DNA from: Bradyrhizobium campsiandrae
GTDB taxonomy: Bacteria > Pseudomonadota > Alphaproteobacteria > Rhizobiales > Xanthobacteraceae
DNA length: 62,908 bases
Direction of reading: 5' to 3'
Assembly: GCF_014529705.1 (NCBI RefSeq)
Contig: NZ_JAANIH010000052.1
Span: forward strand, 1 to 62,908
Shown: in pieces, positions 16,972 through 25,223 of the stretch
Numbering within the stretch: the first letter of the stretch is position 1
Layout of the letters: each line of letters opens with the position of its first letter
Notes under the pieces: generated by a model
What the model saw: the letters and a program-made list of their open reading frames with translations, nothing else
What the model was told of the DNA's origin: nothing
Database searches by the model: none
Made by a program: the position numbers and the translations under genes

Positions 16972-17726
16972 GCCGCGCCCTGGCCGCTCCCTCGCTTGCC
17001 TTCCAGCGCGGCATTCTCGGCGCCGTCCTGCTTGCCGCGTGCTGGGAAGGTGCGGCACGCGGGTTGCACCTGCCGGCCTATGTCCTGCCCGCCGTCAGCG
17101 ACATCCTCGTCGGCCTCTGGTCCAAGCGCACAATTCTCTTCGACGCCGCCGGCTATACCCTGCTCGAAGCACTCACGGGCTACGGGCTCGGATGCCTGAT
17201 CGGCATTGGCCTTGCCGTCGCCATCGCCCTCGCGCCGGCGCTACGCACTGCGATCCTACCGCTTGCGACCGCGATCAACTCGGTGCCCGTGGTCGGCTAT
17301 TCGCCGCTGATCCTGCTCTGGTTCGGCATCGGCGTCAGCTCCAAGATCGTGATGGTGGCGATGGCGGTGAGCTTCACCATCCTGTTGTCGATGCTGGCCG
17401 GGCTCGACCGGGTCGATCGGCGCGCCGTCGACCTGATGAAGAGTTTTGGTGCCAGCCGCCTCGGCGTGCTGTGGCGCCTGCGCCTGCCGACCGCGCTGCC
17501 GCTGCTGCTTGCGGGCATGCGTGTCTCCACCGTACGCAGCGTCATCGTGGCGATCGTCACCGAGATGCTCGGTGCCCATGGCGGGCTCGGCTGGGTGATC
17601 TACCAGGCCGTGCTCCAGATCGACTTCGTCCAGGTCTGGTCGGCGATCTTCGTGGCCTCCGCCGCGAGCCTCGCCTTCTTCGGCCTGGTCGGCTTGCTCG
17701 AACGAAAAATCCTGTTCTGGACGTGA
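16968..17726 (+). CDS. ABC transporter permease (SsuC/ThiX type), second of two
   Basis: A 252-residue membrane protein, paralogue of the preceding gene, with the loop DRVDRRAVDLMKSFGASRLGVLWRLRLPTALP. ATG 16968 overlaps the stop of the first permease. Seventeen bases downstream the flavin monooxygenase gene begins, so transporter and enzymes share a transcript. Confidence 0.88.
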   Translation: MSRALAAPSLAFQRGILGAVLLAACWEGAARGLHLPAYVLPAVSDILVGLWSKRTILFDAAGYTLLEALTGYGLGCLIGIGLAVAIALAPALRTAILPLATAINSVPVVGYSPLILLWFGIGVSSKIVMVAMAVSFTILLSMLAGLDRVDRRAVDLMKSFGASRLGVLWRLRLPTALPLLLAGMRVSTVRSVIVAIVTEMLGAHGGLGWVIYQAVLQIDFVQVWSAIFVASAASLAFFGLVGLLERKILFWT

Positions 17727-17742
17727 TGCCAGGAAACAAACC

Positions 17743-19047
17743 ATGAAACGACAGATGCATCTCGGCCTGTTCATCCTCGGCACCGGCAGCCATGTCGCAG
17801 GCTGGCGTTATCCCGGCGCGGTCGACAGCTTTCAGGATTTTGCGGCGATCCAGGAGATCGGCCGCACTGCCGAGCGCGGCAAGTTCGACCTGATCTTCAT
17901 GGGCGACAATCTCTACGCCGATGCGGCGGCCCACCCCTCCTACACGCTGCGGCTCGAGCCGCTGACAATGCTGGCGGCGCTTTCGACCTCGACCAGCCAT
18001 ATCGGCCTAGGTGCCACCGTCTCCACCACCTACAGCGATCCGTTTTCGGTCGCGCGCGTGTTCGCCTCACTCGACCACATCTCGAAGGGCCGTGCGGCAT
18101 GGAACGCCGTCACCACGGCCAATCCGGCAACCGCCGCCAATTTCGGCACCACCCATCCCGATCACGCCCGCCGCTATGAGATGGCCGGCGAGTTCCTCGA
18201 CGTCGTCAAGGGACTGTGGGACGGCTGGGCCGATGATGCCATCGTCGCCGACCGCGCCAGCGGCCTGTATATCGATCCGGCAAAACTCCGCGCGATCAAT
18301 CATGACGGCGCGTTCTTCAAGGTGAAGGGCCCGCTCAACATCGGCCGCAGCCCGCAGGGCCGCCCCGTCGTGCTCCAGGCCGGCGGCTCAGAGGCCGGAC
18401 AGGCGCTTGCCGCGCGCACCGCCGATATCGTGTTCTCGGTGGTGCAGGATATCGAGGAAGCCAAGGCCGGCTACGCCTCCCTGAAGACACGCCTGCCGAC
18501 GTTCGGCCGCAAGGCGGAGGACGTCACGGTGCTGCCGGGTGTGATGCCCGTCGTCGGCCGCACCGACAAGGAGGCGTTCGAGAAGCTCAACGTGCTCCAG
18601 AGCTTCGTCAGCGGCAGCAACGCGCTCGCGATCCTGTCGGATCGCTTCGGCCGCGACATGTCGGCCTACGATCTCGACGGGCCGATCCCCGACATCGCGC
18701 CATCGGACAGCTATCACAGCTTTGCCAGCGTCATGCTCGCCAAGGGCCGTCGCGAGAACATGACGCTGCGCGACCTCTACAATCTCACCGCCGCGGCCCG
18801 CGGCCATTGGGTGCTGTGCGGCTCGGCCGAGCGCATCGCCGACACGCTTCAGCAATGGTTCGAGCAGCACGCCGCCGACGGCTTCAACGTCATGCCGCCT
18901 TACTTCCACGAGGGCTTCGAAGACTTCGTTGATCTCGTCGTGCCTATCCTGCAGGAACGCGGGTTGTTCCGCAGCGATTATGAGGGCACGACGCTGCGCG
19001 ATCATCTCGGCCTCGCACGGCCCGCAAATCCGTTCTTCGCAGCTTAG
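17743..19047 (+). CDS. FMNH2-dependent monooxygenase, NtaA/SnaA/DszA type
   Basis: A 434-residue luciferase-like monooxygenase of the NtaA/SnaA/SoxA/DszA group, which uses reduced FMN and oxygen to attack C-N or C-S bonds. Characteristic are the start HLGLFILGTGSHVAGWRYPGA, GKFDLIFMGDN, ATVSTTYSDPFSVARVFASLDHIS and RAAWNAVTT, and the later GRPVVLQAGGSEAGQ. AGGAAA precedes ATG 17743. It needs a separate flavin reductase; candidates are the genes at 7878-8408 and 43505-44173. Its place after an NMT1-type importer suggests oxidation of the imported heterocycle or amine. Confidence 0.9.
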   Translation: MKRQMHLGLFILGTGSHVAGWRYPGAVDSFQDFAAIQEIGRTAERGKFDLIFMGDNLYADAAAHPSYTLRLEPLTMLAALSTSTSHIGLGATVSTTYSDPFSVARVFASLDHISKGRAAWNAVTTANPATAANFGTTHPDHARRYEMAGEFLDVVKGLWDGWADDAIVADRASGLYIDPAKLRAINHDGAFFKVKGPLNIGRSPQGRPVVLQAGGSEAGQALAARTADIVFSVVQDIEEAKAGYASLKTRLPTFGRKAEDVTVLPGVMPVVGRTDKEAFEKLNVLQSFVSGSNALAILSDRFGRDMSAYDLDGPIPDIAPSDSYHSFASVMLAKGRRENMTLRDLYNLTAAARGHWVLCGSAERIADTLQQWFEQHAADGFNVMPPYFHEGFEDFVDLVVPILQERGLFRSDYEGTTLRDHLGLARPANPFFAA

Positions 19048-19094
19048 AGCAGACGCCGCGCCGCGAAAGGCCGAGCGGCCGCATTGGAGTGATG

Positions 19095-19955
19095 ATGATT
19101 GAGAATGCTCATTCGACAGGTCGGCCGCTCGATCCCCGGTCCACCTGGTCCGGGCTGTCCCAGGCGGAACGTGACGCCGCCTATGACAACAACGCGGCCG
19201 TCAAGAACAGCGCGGCCCTGATTGCCGAGAGGAACGAGGCCTCCGGCCGGCTGCGGGGCACGCTGAAATCCCATCTCGATCTGGCTTACGGTCAGCGGGC
19301 CAACAACAAGGTCGATCTCTACCCGGCCGCCAGGCCCGAGGCGCCCTGCCTGGTGTTCCTGCATGGCGGCTATTGGCAGCGCAATTCGCGCGACTTGTTC
19401 GCCATGCTGGTCGAAGGCGTCGCGGCTCATGGCTGGTCGGTTGCCATTCCCGGCTATTCGCTGGCGCCGGATGTGTCCGTCACCGACATCGTCGCCGAAA
19501 TCCCGCGCGCGCTGGATTGGCTCGCTGCGAACGGCGCGTCCTATGGCGTTGCCGGACCGGTCGTCTTGTCGGGGTGGTCCGCCGGCGCCCATCTCGTCGC
19601 GATGGCGCTGGACCATCCGAGCGTCCATGCCGGGCTCGCGCTCTCGGGCGTCTACGATCTCGCGCCGATCCGCGATACCGGGCTCAACAATGCGCTGAAG
19701 CTGACCGACGACGAGATCGCAACGCTGTCGCCGCTTCGCCTGCCGGTGACGCAGAAGCGCCTCGACATTGCCTATGGCAGCAGCGAGCTGCCGGCGCTGG
19801 TGTGCGATTCAATCGATCTCCACGACAAGCGCCTGGCGGCCGGCGCACCCGGCAAGCTCATACCGATCGAAGGCGCCGATCATTTCACCATTCTCGAGGC
19901 GCTGCGGCGGCCGGACGGCATCCTGGTGGAGGCCGCGCGCCGGCTGCTGGACTAA
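19095..19955 (+). CDS. Alpha/beta hydrolase, kynurenine-formamidase-like
   Basis: A 286-residue alpha/beta hydrolase resembling bacterial/eukaryotic arylformamidases: HGGYWQRNSRDLF (oxyanion hole), nucleophile serine in GWSAGAH, and a C-terminal EGADHFTILEAL with the catalytic histidine. Start codons GTG 19089, ATG 19092 and ATG 19095 are in frame; GGAG at 19086-19089 is best spaced for 19095. It ends the operon begun at 13498. Hydrolysis of an N-formyl or similar amide made by the monooxygenase is a reasonable guess (inference). Confidence 0.82.
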   Translation: MIENAHSTGRPLDPRSTWSGLSQAERDAAYDNNAAVKNSAALIAERNEASGRLRGTLKSHLDLAYGQRANNKVDLYPAARPEAPCLVFLHGGYWQRNSRDLFAMLVEGVAAHGWSVAIPGYSLAPDVSVTDIVAEIPRALDWLAANGASYGVAGPVVLSGWSAGAHLVAMALDHPSVHAGLALSGVYDLAPIRDTGLNNALKLTDDEIATLSPLRLPVTQKRLDIAYGSSELPALVCDSIDLHDKRLAAGAPGKLIPIEGADHFTILEALRRPDGILVEAARRLLD

Positions 19956-19985
19956 AGTTCGAAAACAACCCCATGCACAGTAGAA

Positions 19986-20006
19986 CGCCCTTTGTTTCAA
20001 AAGGCG
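19986..20006. terminator. Possible bidirectional terminator hairpin between convergent operons
   Basis: A nine-base stem with one mismatch (CGCCCTTTG at 19986-19994, CAAAAGGCG at 19998-20006) and a three-base loop lies between the ends of two convergent operons. There is no strong T-run on either strand, so termination is uncertain. Confidence 0.3.
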
Positions 20007-20056
20007 AATTTCGCGCGGCCACGCTTTGGCGCGTCGGACCAAGCAGGAGCATGGCA

Positions 20057-20416
20057 TCATCGGCCAGGCCGCCGTTCCCCCGCTTCGATCCAGATCTGCC
20101 CGCCCTCGACCTTGGCCGGATAGAGCCGCAGGGGCGGGCTCGGCCATCCCGCAGCAATGGCTCCGTCGCGCAGATCGAATGACGCCGCATGGCGCGGGCA
20201 GAGCAGCCGCCCCGCCGTCACTTGCCCAAGACCGAGATCGGCCTGCTCGTGCGGACAGGCGCGGTCGCAGGCGACGACGTAGCCGTCGTTCCAGATCACG
20301 AGCAGGTCGCGCCCGGCGATGCGGACGATCGTCTCGGCCTGCAGCCGGTCGAGATCGCAGACCGCAATCCATCCGGACTCGGCCGCTTCATCCACCGAGA
20401 TAAGCCTTGCGCACAT
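20057..20416 (-). CDS. Rieske [2Fe-2S] ferredoxin
   Basis: A 119-residue small Rieske protein. The cluster ligands are in CPHEQADLGLG and CPRHAASFDLRDG. It would pass electrons to an oxygenase or hydroxylase in the cytoplasm. ATG 20416 overlaps livF by 29 bases; a GTG at 20395 would reduce this to eight and is an equally good start. It is last gene of the long minus-strand run 30933-20057. No oxygenase large subunit is nearby, so its partner is unknown; the molybdenum hydroxylase encoded upstream in the same run already carries its own iron-sulfur subunit. Confidence 0.85.
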   Translation of the reverse strand: MCARLISVDEAAESGWIAVCDLDRLQAETIVRIAGRDLLVIWNDGYVVACDRACPHEQADLGLGQVTAGRLLCPRHAASFDLRDGAIAAGWPSPPLRLYPAKVEGGQIWIEAGERRPGR

Positions 20417-21104
20417 GCTCGTTGGCGATCAGTTCGGAGCCGGCGCCTGACAGCACGATGCGGCCATTCTCGAGCAGATAGGCGTGGTCGCACATCTCGA
20501 GCGCCGCGAACGCGTTCTGCTCGACCAGCAGCACCGTGGTGCCGGCATCGCGGATGCCGCGGATGATGGCAAAGGTGCGCTCGACGATGTTGGGCGCCAG
20601 TCCGAGCGACGGCTCGTCGAACATGACCAGCCGCGGCCGCGACATCAGGGCCCGCCCGATCGCCAGCATCTGCTGCTCGCCGCCGGACAGCGTGCCCGCC
20701 GCCTGCCGGCGCCGCTCGGCGAGCCGCGGAAATTCGGCATAGATGCGGTCGCGGTCGGCGGCGATCTCGCCCGACCCGCGACGGAGATAAGCCCCCATGT
20801 CGAGATTTTCCTCGACGCTCATATGCGGAAACACGCGCCGTCCTTCCGGACAATGCGCGATCCCGCTGGCGAGCACGCGCGGGGGCCTCGCCCCGGTGAT
20901 GTCGATGCCCTCGAACCGCATCTGGCCCGAGCGCGGCGGTACCAGGCCGGAAATCGCGCGCAGCGTCGTGCTCTTGCCGGCGCCGTTGGCACCGATCAGC
21001 GCGACCAGCTGGCCCGCCTTGACGTCGAGCGAGACGCCGCGCAGCGCGGTGACGCCGCCATAGCCGCAGACCATGTCGCGGATCTCAAGCACGCGCGGCT
21101 CCAT
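20388..21104 (-). CDS. livF: Branched-chain amino acid-type ABC transporter ATPase LivF
   Basis: A 238-residue ATPase. Walker A is GANGAGKST, the signature LSGGEQQMLAIGRALM, Walker B LVMFDEPSLGLAP, all typical of LivF. It overlaps livG by about 20 bases. With LivG it drives import through LivH/LivM. Such HAAT-family importers carry branched amino acids but also urea, amides and aromatic acids; here the context with an amidohydrolase and molybdenum hydroxylase points to a non-amino-acid ligand (inference). Confidence 0.93.
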   Translation of the reverse strand: MEPRVLEIRDMVCGYGGVTALRGVSLDVKAGQLVALIGANGAGKSTTLRAISGLVPPRSGQMRFEGIDITGARPPRVLASGIAHCPEGRRVFPHMSVEENLDMGAYLRRGSGEIAADRDRIYAEFPRLAERRRQAAGTLSGGEQQMLAIGRALMSRPRLVMFDEPSLGLAPNIVERTFAIIRGIRDAGTTVLLVEQNAFAALEMCDHAYLLENGRIVLSGAGSELIANEHVRKAYLGG

Positions 21105-21870
21105 GTCCGAGATAGGCTTCGATGACGGCCGGGTCGTTACGGATCACATCGGGTATTCCTTCCGCGATGATGCGACCGTAGTTGAGCACCACGATGCGGT
21201 CTGAGACGGCCATCACCATCGGCATGTCGTGCTCGACCAGCAAGATCGTGATGCCGCGGTCGCGGATGCTACGGATCAGTTCGACGAAGCGGTGCGTCTC
21301 CGAGGCGTTCATGCCGGAGACCGGTTCATCGAGCAGCAGCATCGACGGCTCCGCGGCAAGCGCCAGCGCGACGCCGACCAGGCGCTGCTCGCCATAAGAG
21401 AGCGAGCCGGCCGCATCGTGGGCGCGGCGTTCGAGGCCAACCCATTCGAGTAGTTCGCTCGCCTTCTGCCGCAGCCTGCGCTCCGAGGCACGCGCGCCCG
21501 GCAACCCAAGGATGGAGTCGAGCAGCCGGACGCGGCCCCGACGATGCAGGCCGATCAGGAGGTTGTCGTACACCGTGTCGTTGGGAAACACGGAGGTGCG
21601 CTGGAAGGTGCGGATCAGGCCGAGATCGGCGATCTCATGCGGCTTCAATCCCGCAAGCGTCGTGCCCTGGTAGGTGACGTGGCCCGCGCTCGGCGTCAGG
21701 AAGCCGGTCATGACGTTGAAAGCGGTGGTCTTGCCGGCGCCGTTCGGCCCGATCAGGCTGACGATCTCGCTCTCCCCGACCGTAAAGCTCATGTCGGAGA
21801 TCGCGACCAGTCCGCCGAAGCGGACCGCGACCCGATCGATCGTCATGGCAATGCTGCGCGCAGCCATCAC
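21085..21870 (-). CDS. livG: Branched-chain amino acid-type ABC transporter ATPase LivG
   Basis: A 261-residue ATPase with Walker A GPNGAGKTT, the long LivG insertion (IGLHRRGRVRLLDSILGLPGARASE), signature LSYGEQRLVGVALALA, Walker B MLLLDEPVSGMN and C-terminal AEGIPDVIRNDPAVIEAYLG. The double ATG at 21870/21867 overlaps the livM stop. Confidence 0.93.
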   Translation of the reverse strand: MMAARSIAMTIDRVAVRFGGLVAISDMSFTVGESEIVSLIGPNGAGKTTAFNVMTGFLTPSAGHVTYQGTTLAGLKPHEIADLGLIRTFQRTSVFPNDTVYDNLLIGLHRRGRVRLLDSILGLPGARASERRLRQKASELLEWVGLERRAHDAAGSLSYGEQRLVGVALALAAEPSMLLLDEPVSGMNASETHRFVELIRSIRDRGITILLVEHDMPMVMAVSDRIVVLNYGRIIAEGIPDVIRNDPAVIEAYLGHGAARA

Positions 21871-22913
21871 GCCGGCTCCTTGGCGCCGGTTTCAGTGAGT
21901 GCGACCGGCGCCAGCGCCGGCGCGCCGCTGCGCCGTCGGATGATGCGCTGTGCAAGCGAGGGCACGATCCCGCGCGGCAGCACGAACAGGATCGCAATCA
22001 GAACGCCGCCATAGGCGATCCACTGCGCTTCCGGCGCCATCACCGGACGCAACGCAACCGGCAGCAGCCCGAAGATCAGGCCGCCGACGACGGGGCCCGC
22101 GAGCGAGCCCTTGCCGCCGCTGATGACCATGATCACCATGGTGACGGTGTTGATGAAGGCGAACACCTCGGGGTCGATGATCCGGATATAGTGCGCATAC
22201 AGACTGCCGGCGGCCCCTGCGATCGCGGCCGAGATCACCGCCGCGATCGTCAGCGTCCTGGTCACATCGATGCCGACAGAGACGGCAAGCGTCTCGTTCT
22301 CCATCAATCCGCGCATGGCGCGACCAAAATGGGAACGAACGAGACGCGCGATCAAGAGATAAGCGACCAGCGCCACGACCAGCACGAGATAATAGTTCTG
22401 CATCTTGGTGCGCAGCGTCAGCTCACCGAAGCCGGGCAATGGCAGCGCGATGGAGGGAATGTTGGTCAGCGCCAGCGGGCCCTGCGTCAGCTCGACCCAG
22501 TTCAGGGCGACCAGCCGCACCACCTCGGCAAAGGAGATTGTCACGATGACGAAATAGGCGCCGCGAACGCGGAAGGAGAGCAATCCGACGAAATAGCCGC
22601 ACAATCCGGCAACCAGGATCGCGAGCACGAAGCCGATCATCGGCGGCCAAGGCGTGTGAACCAGCCGCAAGCCGCCGGGCAGACCGATGTCGAAGCCGAG
22701 CGATGTCAGCGCGCTGACATAGGCCCCGATGCCGAAGAAGGCGATGTGGCCAAGGCTGAGCTGGCCGGTGAAGCCGAGCAGCAAATTGAGGCTCATCGCA
22801 CCGATGACGAAGATGCCCGTCGTGATCAGCGCGTTCAGGAGATAGGGATCGCGCAGCCAAAGCGGCACCGAGGCAAGCGCTGCGACCGCGAGGATGGTGA
22901 TGATCGCCCTCAT
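21867..22913 (-). CDS. livM: Branched-chain amino acid-type ABC transporter permease LivM
   Basis: A 348-residue membrane protein. After an N-terminal hydrophobic helix comes the LivM pattern NLLLGFTGQLSLGHIAFFGIGAY, then SFRVRGAYFVIVTISFAEVVR and MVIMVISGGKGSLAGPVVGG near the end. ATG 22913 overlaps the livH stop; the longer in-frame extension upstream is antisense shadow of livH. It forms the transmembrane channel with LivH. Confidence 0.92.
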   Translation of the reverse strand: MRAIITILAVAALASVPLWLRDPYLLNALITTGIFVIGAMSLNLLLGFTGQLSLGHIAFFGIGAYVSALTSLGFDIGLPGGLRLVHTPWPPMIGFVLAILVAGLCGYFVGLLSFRVRGAYFVIVTISFAEVVRLVALNWVELTQGPLALTNIPSIALPLPGFGELTLRTKMQNYYLVLVVALVAYLLIARLVRSHFGRAMRGLMENETLAVSVGIDVTRTLTIAAVISAAIAGAAGSLYAHYIRIIDPEVFAFINTVTMVIMVISGGKGSLAGPVVGGLIFGLLPVALRPVMAPEAQWIAYGGVLIAILFVLPRGIVPSLAQRIIRRRSGAPALAPVALTETGAKEPA

Positions 22914-23782
22914 CCAACTCGCTCCGCTCGCGCGAACAGGCCGGTCGGACGGAAGATCAGGACCGCGATGATGATCAGAAATCCCATGGCGTCGCGGTAG
23001 CCCGACGAGACGTAGCCGGCGCCGAGCTCCTCGGCAAGCGCCAGGATGAAGCCGCCGGCGACCGCGCCGGTGATGTTGCCGAGACCACCGAGGATGACGA
23101 TGGCGAAGGCCTTCACGGCGGCGAGATCGCCCATCTGCGGGAAGATCACATAGACCGGCCCGAGCAACGCCCCCGCGGCAGCGGCGAGGCTGGAGCCGAT
23201 CGCAAAGGTCGAGGTGTAGATCATATCGACATTGACGCCCATCAACGAGGCCGTGTCGTGGTCCTGGAAGGTCGCCCGCATCGCGCGTCCCAGGCTGGTA
23301 TTGTTGATCAGCAGATACGTCACCAGGATCAACATGGCCGCCGCAGCGAGGACGAAGAGGCGCAGCCATGACACGGACACCGGCCCGAGCACCAGCGGCG
23401 CTTCGGGAAACGGCGTCGTCACCGATTTGGCGACGCCGCCCCAGATCCACAGCGTGCCGGACTGCATTGCGATCCAGGCGCCGATCATGACCAGCATGGT
23501 GGTGTCGATGTCGGAGCCGCGCAGCGGACGCAGCAGTGTCAGCTCGATGGCAGCCCCGAGCAGCCATCCGGCCAGCACGGCCACGGGTAGGGCGATAAAG
23601 AAGTTGAGACCTAGCTGCTGCACCACGATGAACATGATGTAGGCGCCGAACGTGTAGAGCACGCCGTGGGTGAAGTTCACGACGTTCATGATGCCGAAGA
23701 TCAAGGTCAGCCCGATGCCCAGCAGCGCGTAGGTGCCGCCGAGCACGAGCATGTTCACCAGATGCTGAAGGAATTCGCTCAA
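22910..23782 (-). CDS. livH: Branched-chain amino acid-type ABC transporter permease LivH
   Basis: A 290-residue permease with the motifs GGTYALLGIGLTLIFGIMNVVNFTHG and VKAFAIVILGGLGNITGAVAGG. A TTG at 23782 gives the usual N-terminus (SEFLQHLVNMLVLGG), preceded by GGGA. The first ATG (23752) would remove the conserved ten residues. In-frame sequence further upstream is non-coding and includes the palindromic repeat at 23832-23949. Confidence 0.88.
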   Translation of the reverse strand: MSEFLQHLVNMLVLGGTYALLGIGLTLIFGIMNVVNFTHGVLYTFGAYIMFIVVQQLGLNFFIALPVAVLAGWLLGAAIELTLLRPLRGSDIDTTMLVMIGAWIAMQSGTLWIWGGVAKSVTTPFPEAPLVLGPVSVSWLRLFVLAAAAMLILVTYLLINNTSLGRAMRATFQDHDTASLMGVNVDMIYTSTFAIGSSLAAAAGALLGPVYVIFPQMGDLAAVKAFAIVILGGLGNITGAVAGGFILALAEELGAGYVSSGYRDAMGFLIIIAVLIFRPTGLFARAERVG

Positions 23783-23831
23783 GGCTGTTCCCGGATGTTC
23801 TGGATGTCGGGGAGAGCCGCGCGCTCGTTCA

Positions 23832-23949
23832 CCTCTCCCGCTTGCGGGAGAGGTCGGCGCGAAGCGCCGGGTGAGGGCTTTCTCCTCTTGGGGATTGTCC
23901 CATTGCGGAGACACCCTCTCCCCAACCCTCTCCCGCAAGCGGGCGAGGG
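23832..23949. repeat. Rhizobiales-type palindromic intergenic repeat (two hairpins)
   Basis: Between livH and its binding-protein gene are two related hairpins. The left is a perfect 10-bp stem (23832-23841 with 23844-23853, loop TT). The right is an 11-bp stem with one mismatch (23926-23936 with 23939-23949, loop AA). The arms share CTCTCCCGC / GCGGG, so left and right also pair with each other across the 70 bases between. Repeats with this CTCTCCCGC-TTGCGGGAGAG pattern are widespread between genes of Bradyrhizobium and relatives (established knowledge). It may stabilise or attenuate the message. Confidence 0.75.
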
Positions 23950-23994
23950 AGCGCACCTCCTTCGTTGCTGCATCAAACCTGATCTCATCGCGCG

Positions 23995-25149
23995 TTAGAG
24001 CGTCTTCATCCCGACCTTGCCGTCGTTGATCTCGATGAGATAGACGTTCGGCTGGCTCTGACCGCTCTCCTTGCCCTCGGGGCCGGACTTGCGAAACACG
24101 ATGTCGCCGTTCAGGCCCTTGATGTTGATGTCCCAAAGCGCCGCCTTGATCGCGGCCGGCTCGGCCTTGCCGGCCTTCTCGATCGCGGCCGCCGCCGTGC
24201 GGATGCCGTCATAGCCGCGGAAGCTCTCGGTGCAGCCGGCGAACTCGAAGCCGCGCTTCTTCCACTCCGTGATGAAATAGTCGGTGGCTTCCGGGTTCGG
24301 CGTCTTGTCCGGGAACCAGGGCAGGAACGTCGTCAGATGCATGGTGCCGTTGGCGGCAGCACCCGCCTGCGCGATGATCTGGTCCGGGTTCTGCGAGCCG
24401 CCGGTGGTGATGATGCGCTTCTTCAGGCCGAGCGCCGCGGCCTGCTTGAAGATCAGGGTCAGTTGATCGACTGCGGTCGTCACGATGACCGTCTCGGAAT
24501 CCGAGCTCTTGATCTTGGAGAGCTGCGCGCTCATGTCCTGCGCGCCCTGGTCCATGGTCTCGACGAGACCGATCGTGATGCCCTTGTCCTTCATCATCTT
24601 GCTGAAGTCCTCGGCGGTACCGCGGCCCCAGTCGTTGTTGATGACCAGGAAGTCCACCTTCTTCAGCGCGAGCTTGTCGACGATGCCCTTGAACGCGGCG
24701 GCCTCGACCGCCGAGGGCGGCGAGATCCGGAAGATGAAGGGATTGCCCGTGGTGGTGATCTTGCCCGAGGACGAGGTTTCCACCACCATCGGCGTTTCGT
24801 ATTCCATCAGCTTCGGCATCACCGCGAGCGTCAGGCTCGAGCCCCAGGCGCCCATCAGCACCGGCACCTTGTCGCTGGTGATGAGCTTTTCGGCGACCGC
24901 GGCCGCCTCCGTCGGGTTGCTCTTGTTGTCCTCGATGACGAGCTCGATCTTCTTGCCGAGGATACCGCCCTTGGCATTGATCTCGTCGGCGGCGATCTTG
25001 GCTCCGTTGACGACATAGGTGCCGGAGGCCGCGAACGCGCCGGTGAGCGGCTCATTGACGCCGATCTTGATGGTCTGCGCGCCTGCCGTAGCGCCGAACA
25101 AGGCCGTTGCCAGCGCGATCGTCCCAACCAGTCCGAGTGCTCGTGTCAT
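23995..25149 (-). CDS. Branched-chain amino acid-type periplasmic binding protein (LivJ/LivK family)
   Basis: A 384-residue type I periplasmic binding protein. It has a signal peptide (TRALGLVGTIALATALFGATAGAQ) and the mature start IKIGVNEPLTGAFAASGTYVVNG, with GKKIELVIEDNKSNPTEAAAVAEKLI, the family pattern. ATG 25149 follows GGAGAG at good distance; upstream in-frame codons are intergenic. It supplies the LivHMGF transporter downstream and sits directly behind the molybdenum-hydroxylase genes. Confidence 0.92.
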   Translation of the reverse strand: MTRALGLVGTIALATALFGATAGAQTIKIGVNEPLTGAFAASGTYVVNGAKIAADEINAKGGILGKKIELVIEDNKSNPTEAAAVAEKLITSDKVPVLMGAWGSSLTLAVMPKLMEYETPMVVETSSSGKITTTGNPFIFRISPPSAVEAAAFKGIVDKLALKKVDFLVINNDWGRGTAEDFSKMMKDKGITIGLVETMDQGAQDMSAQLSKIKSSDSETVIVTTAVDQLTLIFKQAAALGLKKRIITTGGSQNPDQIIAQAGAAANGTMHLTTFLPWFPDKTPNPEATDYFITEWKKRGFEFAGCTESFRGYDGIRTAAAAIEKAGKAEPAAIKAALWDINIKGLNGDIVFRKSGPEGKESGQSQPNVYLIEINDGKVGMKTL

Positions 25150-25223
25150 GCTGTCTCTCCAAATCCCACGCTGTTGATGTCTTGCAGTCCAGGCTTCGTC
25201 ACACCGCGGCGCCGGCACGCCGA

